A DNA stretch of 64,000 nt from contig NZ_KB906264.1 in NCBI RefSeq assembly GCF_000381265.1, forward strand, positions 1-64,000, written 5' to 3'. Under the pieces are notes generated by a model, which did no database searches, was not told where the DNA came from, and saw nothing but the letters and a program-made list of their open reading frames with translations. Origin of the DNA: Curvibacter lanceolatus ATCC 14669. Its GTDB lineage: Bacteria; Pseudomonadota; Gammaproteobacteria; Burkholderiales; Burkholderiaceae_C. The position numbers and the translations under genes were made by a program. Shown one piece after another: positions 25,132-34,990 of the stretch. How positions within the stretch are numbered: position 1 is the stretch's first letter; each line of letters starts with the position of its first letter.

Positions 25132-26106
25132 ATGCAAGCCACCCCTCCTGATTTCATGGTTTTCACGGGCAACGCCAATCCTGGTCTGGCCGCTGAAATT
25201 GCTAAAAACCTCGGCACCACGCTCGGCGCGGCCCATGTGGGTCGTTTTTCCGATGGTGAAGTCACTGTCGAGATCAACCAAAACGTTCGCGCCCGTGATG
25301 TGTTCGTGGTTCAGTCCACCTGCGCTCCGACCAACGAAAACCTGATGGAACTGCTCATCATGGTCGACGCACTCAAGCGTGCATCGGCCGAGCGCATCAG
25401 TGCCGTGATCCCCTACTTCGGCTATGCCCGCCAGGACCGTCGTCCTCGCTCCACCCGCGTACCCATCTCCGCCAAGATCGTTGCCAACCTGCTGCAGACC
25501 GTGGGCGTGGCCCGCGTGCTGACCATGGATCTGCATGCTGACCAGATCCAGGGGTTCTTCGATATCCCGGTGGACAACATCTACGCCTCGCCCGTTCTGC
25601 TGGGCGACCTGCGTCAAAAGAATTACGAAGACCTGATCGTCGTGTCACCCGATGTGGGTGGTGTGGTGCGTGCACGCGCCCTGGCGAAGCAACTGGGTTG
25701 CGATCTGGCCATCATCGACAAGCGTCGGCCCAAGGCCAACGTGAGCGAAGTGATGCACGTGATCGGCGAAATCGAAGGCCGCAACTGCGTGATCATGGAC
25801 GACATGATCGACACCGCGGGCACCCTGGTGAAGGCCGCCGAAGTTCTGAAGGAACGTGGCGCCAAGAAGGTGTATGCCTATTGCACCCACCCGATCTTCT
25901 CGGGCCCGGCCATCGAACGCATCTCCAAGGGCTCAGCCCTGGACGAAGTCGTGGTCACCAACACCATTCCCTTGAGCGATGCCGCCAAGGAATGCAGCAA
26001 GATCCGCCAACTCTCCGTGGCTCCGCTGATCGCAGAAACGATCCAGCGCATTGCCCGCGGTGAGTCGGTGATGAGCCTGTTCTCCGATCAAGACGGTCAG
26101 AACTGA
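25132..26106 (+). CDS. prs: Ribose-phosphate pyrophosphokinase
   Basis: A 324-aa PRPP synthetase, supplying PRPP for purines, pyrimidines, His, Trp and NAD. Start ATG 25132 gives [18 protein letters not shown], the usual betaproteobacterial N-terminus; an internal ATG at 25156 is the alternative. Motifs: [16 protein letters not shown] (ATP loop), [17 protein letters not shown], and the PRPP-binding [13 protein letters not shown]. Length is right. It follows tRNA-Gln and precedes rplY, an order common in proteobacteria, with a terminator-like hairpin between prs and rplY. Confidence 0.96.
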   Translation: MQATPPDFMVFTGNANPGLAAEIAKNLGTTLGAAHVGRFSDGEVTVEINQNVRARDVFVVQSTCAPTNENLMELLIMVDALKRASAERISAVIPYFGYARQDRRPRSTRVPISAKIVANLLQTVGVARVLTMDLHADQIQGFFDIPVDNIYASPVLLGDLRQKNYEDLIVVSPDVGGVVRARALAKQLGCDLAIIDKRRPKANVSEVMHVIGEIEGRNCVIMDDMIDTAGTLVKAAEVLKERGAKKVYAYCTHPIFSGPAIERISKGSALDEVVVTNTIPLSDAAKECSKIRQLSVAPLIAETIQRIARGESVMSLFSDQDGQN

Positions 26107-26138
26107 AACTGAACGTTCCGGTCGATAGAACACACAGA

Positions 26139-26170
26139 GGGCTGACGGCAGCATGCCGCCAGCCCATTTT
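26139..26170 (+). terminator. Hairpin between prs and rplY
   Basis: GGGCTGACGGC (26139-26149) pairs with GCCGCCAGCCC (26155-26165) with one mismatch and a five-base loop, followed by ATTTTC. It may terminate or attenuate prs transcription before rplY. Confidence 0.6.
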
Positions 26171-26217
26171 CAAATCAGGGTCGCACTGGTCGCGGTCGAC
26201 CCCATCAGGAGTTCACT

Positions 26218-26841
26218 ATGAAATTCGTCGCTTTTGAGCGCGCCAAGCAGGGTACGGGTGCGAGCCGCCGTCTGCGCATCACGGGCCGCACGCCCGGTAT
26301 CGTCTACGGTGGTGAGGGCAAGGAACCCCAGCTGATCGAGTTGGACCACAACGCTCTGTGGCATGCCCTGAAGAAGGAAGCCTTCCACGCCTCCATCCTG
26401 GACATGGAACTGAACGGCCAAGAAGGCAAGGTTCTGCTGCGCGACGTGCAATACCACCCGTTCAAGCAACTGGTTCTGCACATCGACTTCCAACGCGTCG
26501 ATGCCAAGACCCGTCTGTCTATGAAAGTGCCTCTGCACTACAGCGGTGAAGAAGAATCGCCTGCTGTGAAGGCCGACAAGTGCCTGATCAACCACGTCGT
26601 CTCAGAACTCGAAGTCGCCTGCCTGCCGGCCGACCTGCCTGAGTTCATCGCCGTGGACCTGAAGGACCTGAAGAAGGGCGTGTCCCTGCACCTGAACGAC
26701 ATCCAATTGCCCAAGGGCGTGACCGCCGTCACCCACGGCAAGAAGAACCCGGTTCTGGTGTCGGTCGTGGCCCCGGTGGAAGAAGTCATCGCTCCGGTGG
26801 CCGCTGCTCCTGCTGCTCCCGCCAAGAAGGGCAAGAAGTAA
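26218..26841 (+). CDS. rplY: 50S ribosomal protein L25/general stress protein Ctc
   Basis: A 207-aa L25 of the long Ctc type: the N-terminal 5S rRNA-binding domain ([34 protein letters not shown]) is joined to the TL5/Ctc C-terminal beta domain ([19 protein letters not shown]..., [24 protein letters not shown]). The tail is Ala/Lys-rich ([15 protein letters not shown]). AGGAG lies before ATG 26218. It binds 5S rRNA in the large subunit. A strong terminator follows. Confidence 0.95.
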   Translation: MKFVAFERAKQGTGASRRLRITGRTPGIVYGGEGKEPQLIELDHNALWHALKKEAFHASILDMELNGQEGKVLLRDVQYHPFKQLVLHIDFQRVDAKTRLSMKVPLHYSGEEESPAVKADKCLINHVVSELEVACLPADLPEFIAVDLKDLKKGVSLHLNDIQLPKGVTAVTHGKKNPVLVSVVAPVEEVIAPVAAAPAAPAKKGKK

Positions 26842-26902
26842 TCTCAGGCCTGGCCTGTTTTTACCTCCCCTCGGATGGCTGGCCTTCAAGCCTGCCCTCC
26901 CT

Positions 26903-26934
26903 GCAAAACGGCCCACCTCGGTGGGCCGTTTTGC
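26903..26934 (+). terminator. Rho-independent terminator after rplY
   Basis: GCAAAACGGCCCACC (26903-26917) and GGTGGGCCGTTTTGC (26920-26934) form a 15-bp perfect inverted repeat with a two-base spacer; the stem ends in A/T runs, so it can function on the plus strand and possibly both. Confidence 0.9.
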
Positions 26935-26975
26935 ATGGCGCCCCTCGAATCAGACCCCGCAGATAATCTCACCCC

Positions 26976-28000
<1,025 letters not shown>

Positions 28001-28174
28001 TCACCGATACGCCACGGTCAATGCCGTCCGGTTAAGTGAACACTCCATTCATTTGTCGCTTTTCTGCGGCACTCCGCCAGCGCGACAACCGGATGCGGCA
28101 GTTTCCGATATGCTGGTCTGCTTTCACGGAAACAACCCCAACGCCATGGCCCTGCCCTGGCAGCCCAGCGGCCC

Positions 28175-29125
28175 ATGAGTCTGTTCCTGTTCAAACGCTT
28201 TCTGACCTTTCTGGCCACCCTGGTCGGCGCGTCCGTCGTGATCTTCACTGTGCTGGAGGTCCTGCCGGGCAACGCGGCCCAGATGCTGATGGGGCCAGAC
28301 GCCGCCCCCGAGGCCGTGGCTGCTCTCACCACCCAGCTGGGGCTCGACCAACCCGCACTCACACGTTACGGCCACTGGGTGAGCGGCATGCTGCAGGGTG
28401 ATCTGGGCAACAGCTACACGTACAGCACCCCCGTGCTCGAGCTGGTGCTGGAGCGGCTGGCCCTGACCGTGCCCCTGGCGCTGCTGGCCATGCTCATCAC
28501 CACGGTGATCGCCTTGCTGGCCGGCCTGTACGCGGCCTCACACCACAACAAGGCGGGCGATGTGGGGGTGATGAGCCTGGCCCAGATCGGCATCGCCATT
28601 CCCAACTTCTGGTTCGCCATCCTGCTGATCCTGCTGTTCTCGGTGCACCTCAAATGGTTCTCGGCCGGCGGGTTTCCGGGCTGGGAAGACGAACCCCTGG
28701 AAGCCCTCAAGTCGCTGCTGCTGCCGGCCCTCTCGCTGGCCGTGGTGCAGGCCGCCATCCTGGCGCGCATCACACGCTCGGCCGTCCTGGAGGTGATGCG
28801 CGAAGACTTTGTGCGCACCGCCCGGGCCAAGGGCCTGAGCCGGCGCGCCACGCTGTGGCGCCATGTGCTGCGCAACGCCCTGATCCCGGTGATCACCGTG
28901 ATGGGCCTGCAGTTTGCCAACCTGCTGGCCGGCACCATCGTGGTCGAGAACGTGTTCTTCCTGCCCGGCCTGGGGCGCCTGATCTTCCAGTCGATTGCCA
29001 ACCGCGACCTGATCGTGGTGCGCAACTGCGTGATGCTGCTGGCCAGCATGGTGGTGGTGGTGAACTTTGTGGTCGACCTGCTGTATGCCGTGATCGACCC
29101 CCGCGTGAAAGCCAGCGACATATGA
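28175..29125 (+). CDS. Peptide-type ABC transporter permease (DppB-like)
   Basis: A 316-aa inner-membrane permease. The first membrane segment FLATLVGASVVIFTVLEVLPGNAAQMLMG and the EAA loop (MREDFVRTARAKGLSRRATLWRHVLRNALIPV) are those of DppB/OppB proteins. About six membrane helices are expected. It forms the translocation pore with the permease that follows; their genes overlap (ATGA at 29122). The operon B-C-D-F is completed by a binding-protein gene at 32075. The substrate (peptide, glutathione, opine or other) cannot be told from sequence. Confidence 0.92.
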   Translation: MSLFLFKRFLTFLATLVGASVVIFTVLEVLPGNAAQMLMGPDAAPEAVAALTTQLGLDQPALTRYGHWVSGMLQGDLGNSYTYSTPVLELVLERLALTVPLALLAMLITTVIALLAGLYAASHHNKAGDVGVMSLAQIGIAIPNFWFAILLILLFSVHLKWFSAGGFPGWEDEPLEALKSLLLPALSLAVVQAAILARITRSAVLEVMREDFVRTARAKGLSRRATLWRHVLRNALIPVITVMGLQFANLLAGTIVVENVFFLPGLGRLIFQSIANRDLIVVRNCVMLLASMVVVVNFVVDLLYAVIDPRVKASDI

Positions 29126-30003
29126 GCCCGCAGCCCCATCCGGCCCCCTCCGCCGCCGCCATCACACCCCCCGGATTCCTGAAGCGGGCCGCCCGCCACC
29201 CCAGCTTTGTGCTGGGTGGTGTGCTGACCGCGCTGCTGATCCTGGCGGCCGCCCTGTCCTACGCCTGGACGCCCTGGTCGCCTTATGAGGTCGACCTCAG
29301 CCTCAAGTTGCAGGGCCCGTCGTGGCAGCACTGGCTGGGCACCGACACCTTCGGGCGCGATGTGGCCTCGCTGCTGCTGGTGGGCGCCCGCAGCTCGATT
29401 GCGGTGGGCCTGATCGCGGTGGGCATCGGCATCGGCCTGGGCACGGCCCTGGGCCTGCTGGCCTCGGCCCGCCGCGGCTGGACCGAAGAGCTGGTGATGC
29501 GCCTGGCCGATTTCACCTTCGCGTTTCCGGCCATCCTGTCGGCCATCATGCTGACGGCCGTGTTCGGCGCCGGCATGGTCAACTCCATCATCGCCATCGG
29601 CATCTTCAACATCCCCACCTTTGCCCGCGTCACCCGGGCCTCGGCCAATGCGGTCTGGTCACGCGAGTTCGTGCTGGCCGCCCGGGCCTGCGGCCGCAGC
29701 ACCTGGCAGATCACCCGCGACCACGTGCTGCCCAACATCGTGTCGGTGCTGGTGGTGCAGGCCACCATCCAGTTCGCCCTGGCCATCCTGGCCGAGGCCG
29801 CCCTGTCCTACCTGGGCCTGGGCACGCAGCCCCCCCAGCCCTCCTGGGGCCGCATGCTCAGCGAGGCGCAGAGCATGCTCTTTCAGGCGCCGCTGCTGGC
29901 CGTGTTTCCGGGCCTGGCCATTGCGCTGGCCGTGCTGGGCCTGAACCTGCTCGGCGACGGCCTGCGTGACCTGCTCGACCCCCGCCTGGCGCGCAAACGC
30001 TGA
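29122..30003 (+). CDS. Peptide-type ABC transporter permease (DppC-like)
   Basis: A 293-aa permease. ATG 29122 overlaps the stop of the preceding permease. The N-terminal cytosolic stretch leads into FVLGGVLTALLILAAALSYAWTPW, then LGTDTFGRDVASLLLVGARSSIAVGLIAVGIG, the standard start of DppC/OppC proteins, and the EAA loop FVLAARACGRSTWQITRDHVLPNI. It pairs with the DppB-like subunit in the inner membrane. Confidence 0.92.
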   Translation: MSPQPHPAPSAAAITPPGFLKRAARHPSFVLGGVLTALLILAAALSYAWTPWSPYEVDLSLKLQGPSWQHWLGTDTFGRDVASLLLVGARSSIAVGLIAVGIGIGLGTALGLLASARRGWTEELVMRLADFTFAFPAILSAIMLTAVFGAGMVNSIIAIGIFNIPTFARVTRASANAVWSREFVLAARACGRSTWQITRDHVLPNIVSVLVVQATIQFALAILAEAALSYLGLGTQPPQPSWGRMLSEAQSMLFQAPLLAVFPGLAIALAVLGLNLLGDGLRDLLDPRLARKR

Positions 30004-30029
30004 TCAACCCGCTCCACCTGCAAGCACCG

Positions 30030-31046
30030 ATGGCCCTGCTCGACGTTCAAGACCTCCACATCCGGCTGCAAACCCCACGGGGCCCGGCCGACGCCGTGCG
30101 CGGGCTCAGCTTCTCGCTCGACAAAGGCGATGCCCTGGGCCTGATCGGCGAATCAGGCTGCGGCAAGTCGCTCACCGTGATGGCCTTGATGGGCCTGCTG
30201 CCCGAAGGCGCCCAGGTGCGCGGCAGCATCCGCTTTGAAGGCCAGGAGCTGGTGGGCATGGACGAAAACCAGCTGTGCCGCCTGCGCGGCGACCGCCTGG
30301 CCATGATCTTCCAGGAGCCCATGACGGCACTCAACCCGGTGCACACCATCGGCCACCAGGTGGCCGAGCCCCTGCGCCTGCACCGCGGCATGGGTGCCAG
30401 CGCAGCACGCGCCGAAGCCATCGCCCTGCTCGACCGGGTGGGCATCCCGAACGCGGCCCAGCGCGTGGACGCCTACCCCCATCAGTTCTCGGGCGGCCAG
30501 CGCCAGCGCATCACCATCGCCATGGCCCTGGCCTGCAACCCCGATCTGCTGATAGCCGACGAGCCCACCACCGCCCTCGATGTCACGGTGCAGCGCCAGA
30601 TCCTGGACCTGATCAACGAACTGGTGGACGAACGCGGCATGGCCTTGATGCTGATCTCGCACGACCTGGGCGTGATCGCCAACAACGTCGACCGCATGCT
30701 GGTGATGTATGGCGGCAGCGTGGTCGAAAGCGGCCCGACCGAGGCCGTCTTCGCCCGCATGGCCCACCCTTACACGCGCGGCCTGTTCGCCGCCCGCCCC
30801 CGCCTGGGCCCCCGCCCCCCCGGGCCGCGCCCGGCGCTGGCCACCATCGCCGGCACCGTGCCTGAGCTTGTCGACCTGCCTGCGGGCTGCGCCTTTGCCG
30901 GCCGCTGCGCCCTGAGCACAGCGCAATGCGAACAGCAACGCCCTGTCGCGCGCCAGGTCAGCAGCCCCGAAGCAGCGGATGAACTGTCCCCCCACCTGGT
31001 GAGCTGCTGGCACAGCCCCGAACTGCCCGCAGAGGCCCAGGCATGA
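30030..31046 (+). CDS. Peptide-type ABC transporter ATPase (DppD-like)
   Basis: A 338-aa ATPase. Walker A GESGCGKS, Q-loop FQEPMTALNPV, signature FSGGQRQRITIAMAL, Walker B LLIADEPTTALDV and H-loop SHDLGV are all present, followed by the oligopeptide-transporter C-terminal extension with its cysteines (CAFAGRCALSTAQC), as in DppD proteins that carry an iron-sulfur site. It overlaps the next ATPase gene by four bases. Confidence 0.93.
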   Translation: MALLDVQDLHIRLQTPRGPADAVRGLSFSLDKGDALGLIGESGCGKSLTVMALMGLLPEGAQVRGSIRFEGQELVGMDENQLCRLRGDRLAMIFQEPMTALNPVHTIGHQVAEPLRLHRGMGASAARAEAIALLDRVGIPNAAQRVDAYPHQFSGGQRQRITIAMALACNPDLLIADEPTTALDVTVQRQILDLINELVDERGMALMLISHDLGVIANNVDRMLVMYGGSVVESGPTEAVFARMAHPYTRGLFAARPRLGPRPPGPRPALATIAGTVPELVDLPAGCAFAGRCALSTAQCEQQRPVARQVSSPEAADELSPHLVSCWHSPELPAEAQA

Positions 31047-31912
31047 GCGCACGCGCCCCCATCCCGCCAAGCCACGCCCCCTTGCTGCGAGTGCAGCATC
31101 TGGTGCGTGAGTACACCCTGCCCCGCGAAAGCCTGTGGCGTCCGCCAGCCAGCGTGAAAGCCCTGCAAGGCGTGAGCTTCGAGATCCAGGCCGGCCGCAG
31201 CCTGGGCATCGTGGGCGAATCCGGTTCGGGCAAATCCACCCTGGCCCGCCTGGTGATGGCGCTGGACCAGCCCACCGCGGGCACGGTCGAGCTGGAAGGC
31301 CAGAACCTGCACACGCTGACGCCGGCCGCACTGCGCCAGGCCCGCCAGCATTTCCAGATGGTGTTTCAGGACCCCTATGGCTCGCTCGACCCGCGCCAGA
31401 CGGTGGAGCGCATCGTCACCGAACCCCTGTACGGCCTGGGTGTGGCCAACGGTGTCAGCCGCGAACAAGCCCGGCAGCAAGCCGGTGAGGTGCTGCGTGA
31501 GGTGGGCCTGCGCCCCACCGACCTCGACAAATACCCGCATGAGTTCTCGGGCGGCCAACGCCAGCGCATCGCCATCGCCCGGGCCCTGATCACCCGCCCG
31601 CGCCTGATCGTGGCCGACGAGCCCGTCAGCGCGCTCGATGTGTCGGTGCAGGCGCAGGTGCTGAACCTGATGCAAGAGCTGCAGACCCACCATGGCATCA
31701 CCTACATGCTGATCAGCCACGATCTGGCCGTGGTCAACCACCTCTGCGACGACGTGGCCGTGCTGTTCAAGGGGCAGATCGTCGAACAAGGCACGCCCGA
31801 TGTGCTGTTCAGCGCCGCCACCCACCCCTACACCCAGACCCTGCTTCAGGCCGTTCCGCAGGCCCGGCCCGGGCAGCGCCAACGCAAGCCGCGCCGGGTC
31901 GATGCGGCATGA
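31043..31912 (+). CDS. Peptide-type ABC transporter ATPase (DppF-like)
   Basis: A 289-aa ATPase with Walker A GESGSGKS, Q-loop FQDPYGSLDPRQTV, signature FSGGQRQRIAIARAL, Walker B LIVADEPVSALDV and H-loop SHDLAV. It is shorter at the C-terminus than the DppD-like partner, as usual for DppF, and lacks the Cys cluster. Its ATG overlaps the preceding stop. Confidence 0.93.
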   Translation: MSARAPIPPSHAPLLRVQHLVREYTLPRESLWRPPASVKALQGVSFEIQAGRSLGIVGESGSGKSTLARLVMALDQPTAGTVELEGQNLHTLTPAALRQARQHFQMVFQDPYGSLDPRQTVERIVTEPLYGLGVANGVSREQARQQAGEVLREVGLRPTDLDKYPHEFSGGQRQRIAIARALITRPRLIVADEPVSALDVSVQAQVLNLMQELQTHHGITYMLISHDLAVVNHLCDDVAVLFKGQIVEQGTPDVLFSAATHPYTQTLLQAVPQARPGQRQRKPRRVDAA

Positions 31913-32074
31913 CAGCCGATATGACGATGCCGCATATCGCCGCCCGGCGGCAGGCTTCTACAATGAAATTTCCATCGGCCCATCCGCCAGCGCCTGCCCC
32001 CCGGGGACGCTGGTGTATGGGTGTGATCCCAGTCCATTCCCGGCTTTTTCTGGCTTTTTCTGGAGCATGACCCC

Positions 32075-33562
32075 ATGATCAACCGCCGCACCGTCCTGAG
32101 CTCTGGCGCCCTGGCCGCCCTGAGCGCAAGCACCTCCCTGGAAGCCCTGGCCCAAAACCGCAAAGATTCGGTGGTGCTGGGCATGACCCTGGAGCCGCCA
32201 GGCCTGGACCCCACCGCCGGCGCCGCCTCGGCGATTGCCGAGGTGGTGCAGTACAACATCTTCGAGACCCTCACCAAGATCAATGCCGACGGCAGCGTCA
32301 CCCCCCTGCTGGCCGAAAGCTGGGAGGTGTCGCCCGACCTGAAGACCTACACCTTCAAGCTGCGCAAAGGTGTGAAGTTCCAGAACGGCGAGCCCTTCAA
32401 TGCCGCCGCCGTCAAGTTCTCGTTCGACCGTGCCGGCGGCGACAAGAGCACCAACAAGGACAAGCGCACCTTTGCCGAAATGAGCACCCAGGTGGTGGAC
32501 GACAGCACGGTGGTGGTCCTGCGCAAGGAGATCGATCCCGACTTCCTGTTCGTGCTGGGCCAGGCCACGGCCATCATCGTCGAGCCCAAGAGCGTCGACA
32601 CCAACGCCACCAAGCCCATCGGCACCGGCCCCTACAAGCTCGATGCCTGGAACAAGGGCGCCAGCGTGGTGCTGGGCAAATGGGACGGCTACCGCAATGC
32701 GGCCGCCATCAAGATCAAGAAGGCCACCTTCCGCTTCATCGGCGACCCGGCGGCCCAGGTGGCGGCCTTGCTGGCCGGCGATGTGGATGGCTTCCAGCGC
32801 GTGACCCAGCGGGCCGTGCCTCAGTTCAAGGGCAACCCGCAGTTCCAGGTCATCGTGGCGGGCTCGCGGGCCAAGACCATCCTGGCCATCAACAACAAGA
32901 AAAAGCCGCTCGATGATGTGCGCGTGCGCCGTGCCATCGCCGCCGCCATCGACCGCAAGGCCGTGATCGAAGGCGCCGTGGACGGCTACGGCGTGCCCAT
33001 CGGCAGCCACTACGTGCCGGGCGCCCTGGGCTATGTCGACACCACCGGCATCAACCCCTTCAACCCAGAGAAGGCCAAGGCCCTGCTCAAAGAGGCCGGC
33101 GTCACCACGCCACTCGAGCTGAACCTGTTGCTGCCCCCCGTGCCCTACGCGCGCCAGGGCGGTGAGGTGATCACCTCGCAACTGGCCAAGATCGGCATCG
33201 TGGCCAAGACGCAGAACGTGGAATGGGCCCAGTGGCTCAGCGGCGTCTACGCCAACAAGAACTACGACCTGACCATCATCTCGCACGTCGAACCCTTCGA
33301 CCTGGCCAACTTTGCCAAGCCGGGCTACTACTGGAACTACGAGTCGCCCAAGTTCAACGAGCTGTTCAAGAAGATCAACAACACCCCGCGCGAGGCCGAC
33401 CGGGCCAAGCTGCTGGGCGAAGCGCAGAAGCTGCTGGCCGAAGACTCGGTGCACGCCTTCCTGTTCCAGCCGCAATGGATCACGATCGGCCACAAGAACC
33501 TCAAGGGCCTGTGGAAAGACATGCCGGTCTTCGTCAACGACCTCTCTGCCCTGTCCTGGTAA
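32075..33562 (+). CDS. ABC transporter substrate-binding protein, family 5
   Basis: A 495-aa periplasmic solute-binding protein (SBP_bac_5). The N-terminus MINRRTVLSSGALAALSASTSLEALAQ is a signal peptide with a twin-arginine-like NRRTVL motif, so Tat export is possible. Family features include LAESWEVSPDLKTYTFKLRKGVKFQNGEPFNAAAVKFSFDR and KPIGTGPYKLDAW. The 160-base gap upstream, with a possible -10 TACAAT near 31959-31964, suggests its own promoter beyond the ABC operon. The amidase gene follows after three bases, hinting that the captured ligand is an amide or peptide. Confidence 0.93.
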   Translation: MINRRTVLSSGALAALSASTSLEALAQNRKDSVVLGMTLEPPGLDPTAGAASAIAEVVQYNIFETLTKINADGSVTPLLAESWEVSPDLKTYTFKLRKGVKFQNGEPFNAAAVKFSFDRAGGDKSTNKDKRTFAEMSTQVVDDSTVVVLRKEIDPDFLFVLGQATAIIVEPKSVDTNATKPIGTGPYKLDAWNKGASVVLGKWDGYRNAAAIKIKKATFRFIGDPAAQVAALLAGDVDGFQRVTQRAVPQFKGNPQFQVIVAGSRAKTILAINNKKKPLDDVRVRRAIAAAIDRKAVIEGAVDGYGVPIGSHYVPGALGYVDTTGINPFNPEKAKALLKEAGVTTPLELNLLLPPVPYARQGGEVITSQLAKIGIVAKTQNVEWAQWLSGVYANKNYDLTIISHVEPFDLANFAKPGYYWNYESPKFNELFKKINNTPREADRAKLLGEAQKLLAEDSVHAFLFQPQWITIGHKNLKGLWKDMPVFVNDLSALSW

Positions 33563-33565
33563 ACC

Positions 33566-34990
33566 ATGCCCACTGCCGACCTTGCTGGCCAGCCCCTGCA
33601 CAGCCTTGAAGCCCACACCCTGATCGCGGCCTACCGGCAGCGAACCCTGTCACCGGTGGAGGTGACCGAGGCCGTGATCCGCCAGATCGAGCGCTGGGAG
33701 CCCGCCCTGTGCGCCACCTGGCTGTACCGGCCCGAGGCGGCCCTGGCCCAGGCCCGCGCGGCCGAGGCGCGCTGGCTCAAGGGCCAGCCCCTGGGCCTGC
33801 TCGACGGCGTGCCGGCCACCCTCAAGGACAACATCGCCACCGAGGGCGACCCCACCCCCCTGGGCAGCGCAGCCGTCAGCCTGAACCCGGCCGCCGCCGA
33901 CGCCCCCCCTGCGGCCCGCATGAAAGAAGCCGGCGCGGTCATCGTCAGCAAGACCACCATGCCCGACTACGGCATGCTTTCCTCGGGCCTGTCCACCTTC
34001 CATGCCCTGGCGCGCAACCCCTGGGACCTGAGCAAGGGCCCGGGCGGCTCCAGCTCGGGCGCAGGGGCTGCAGCGGCCGCTGGCTATGGCCCGCTGCACA
34101 TCGGCACCGACATCGGCGGCTCGATCCGGCTGCCTGCCAGTTGGTGCGGCATCTTCGGCCTCAAGCCCAGCCTGGGCCGCATCCCCATCGATCCGCCCTA
34201 CACCGGCCGTGCCGCCGGCCCCATGACGCGCAGCGTGGCCGATGCCGCGCTGATGATGCAGGTGCTGTCGCAGCCCGATGCGCGCGACAGCATGAGCCTG
34301 CCCTGGCAGGACATCGCCTGGTCGCAGTTCGACACCGGGGTCGACGCCTTGCGCGGCCTGCGCATCGGCCTGCTGCTGGACGCCGGCTGCGGCCTGCCGG
34401 TCGAGCCCGAAGTGCGGGCCGCCGTCGAACGCGCTGCGGCCCTGCTGGCCCAGGCCGGTGCCCACATCGAGCCCCTGCAACCCTTCATGACCCAGGCCAT
34501 GCTCGAGGGCATGGACCACTACTGGCGCATGCGCTCGCACATCGACCTGTCGGCCCTGCCGCCGGCCCAGGCCGACAAGGTGCTGCCCTACATCCGCCGA
34601 TGGGCCGACAGTGCTGCCGGCCTGAGCGGGGTCGAGGTCTTCAACGCCAGCCACCAGTTCCACCAGACCCGGCTGGCCAGCGTGAAGGCCTGCAGCGCCT
34701 TCGACTACGTGATCTCGCCCACCGCGCCCATGCCGGCCTTCCCGGCCGAACTGCCCTCGCCCACCGACGACCCCCTGCATGGGCTGGAGCACATCGGCTT
34801 CACCGTGCCCTTCAACATGTCGGAGCAGCCCGCCGCCTCGATCAACTGCGGCTACACCCGCGCCGGCCTGCCCATCGGCCTGCAGATCGCCGGCGCCCGT
34901 TTTGACGACCTCGGCGTGCTGCGCGTGGCCCGCGCCTTCGAGTTGATCCGCGACCCGCAACGCCCCTGGCCGGAACCGCCGCAAGCATGA
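33566..34990 (+). CDS. Amidase (amidase signature family)
   Basis: A 474-aa amidase with the Ser-Ser-Lys triad: Lys in VPATLKDNIATEG, the two serines in GPGGSSSGAGAAAAAGYGPLHIGTDIGGSIRLPA. It hydrolyses an amide bond; GatA, acetamidase and fatty-acid amide hydrolase belong to the same superfamily. It lacks the neighbours expected for gatCAB, so it is probably catabolic. It has no signal peptide and should act in the cytosol on imported substrate. The next gene starts inside its stop codon (ATGA). Confidence 0.92.
   Translation: MPTADLAGQPLHSLEAHTLIAAYRQRTLSPVEVTEAVIRQIERWEPALCATWLYRPEAALAQARAAEARWLKGQPLGLLDGVPATLKDNIATEGDPTPLGSAAVSLNPAAADAPPAARMKEAGAVIVSKTTMPDYGMLSSGLSTFHALARNPWDLSKGPGGSSSGAGAAAAAGYGPLHIGTDIGGSIRLPASWCGIFGLKPSLGRIPIDPPYTGRAAGPMTRSVADAALMMQVLSQPDARDSMSLPWQDIAWSQFDTGVDALRGLRIGLLLDAGCGLPVEPEVRAAVERAAALLAQAGAHIEPLQPFMTQAMLEGMDHYWRMRSHIDLSALPPAQADKVLPYIRRWADSAAGLSGVEVFNASHQFHQTRLASVKACSAFDYVISPTAPMPAFPAELPSPTDDPLHGLEHIGFTVPFNMSEQPAASINCGYTRAGLPIGLQIAGARFDDLGVLRVARAFELIRDPQRPWPEPPQA

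Noticed and set aside
33566-34990. GatA subunit of the tRNA amidotransferase
   Set aside because: The amidase signature is shared, but gatC and gatB are not adjacent and the gene is coupled to a transporter and a TPR protein, so a catabolic amidase fits better.
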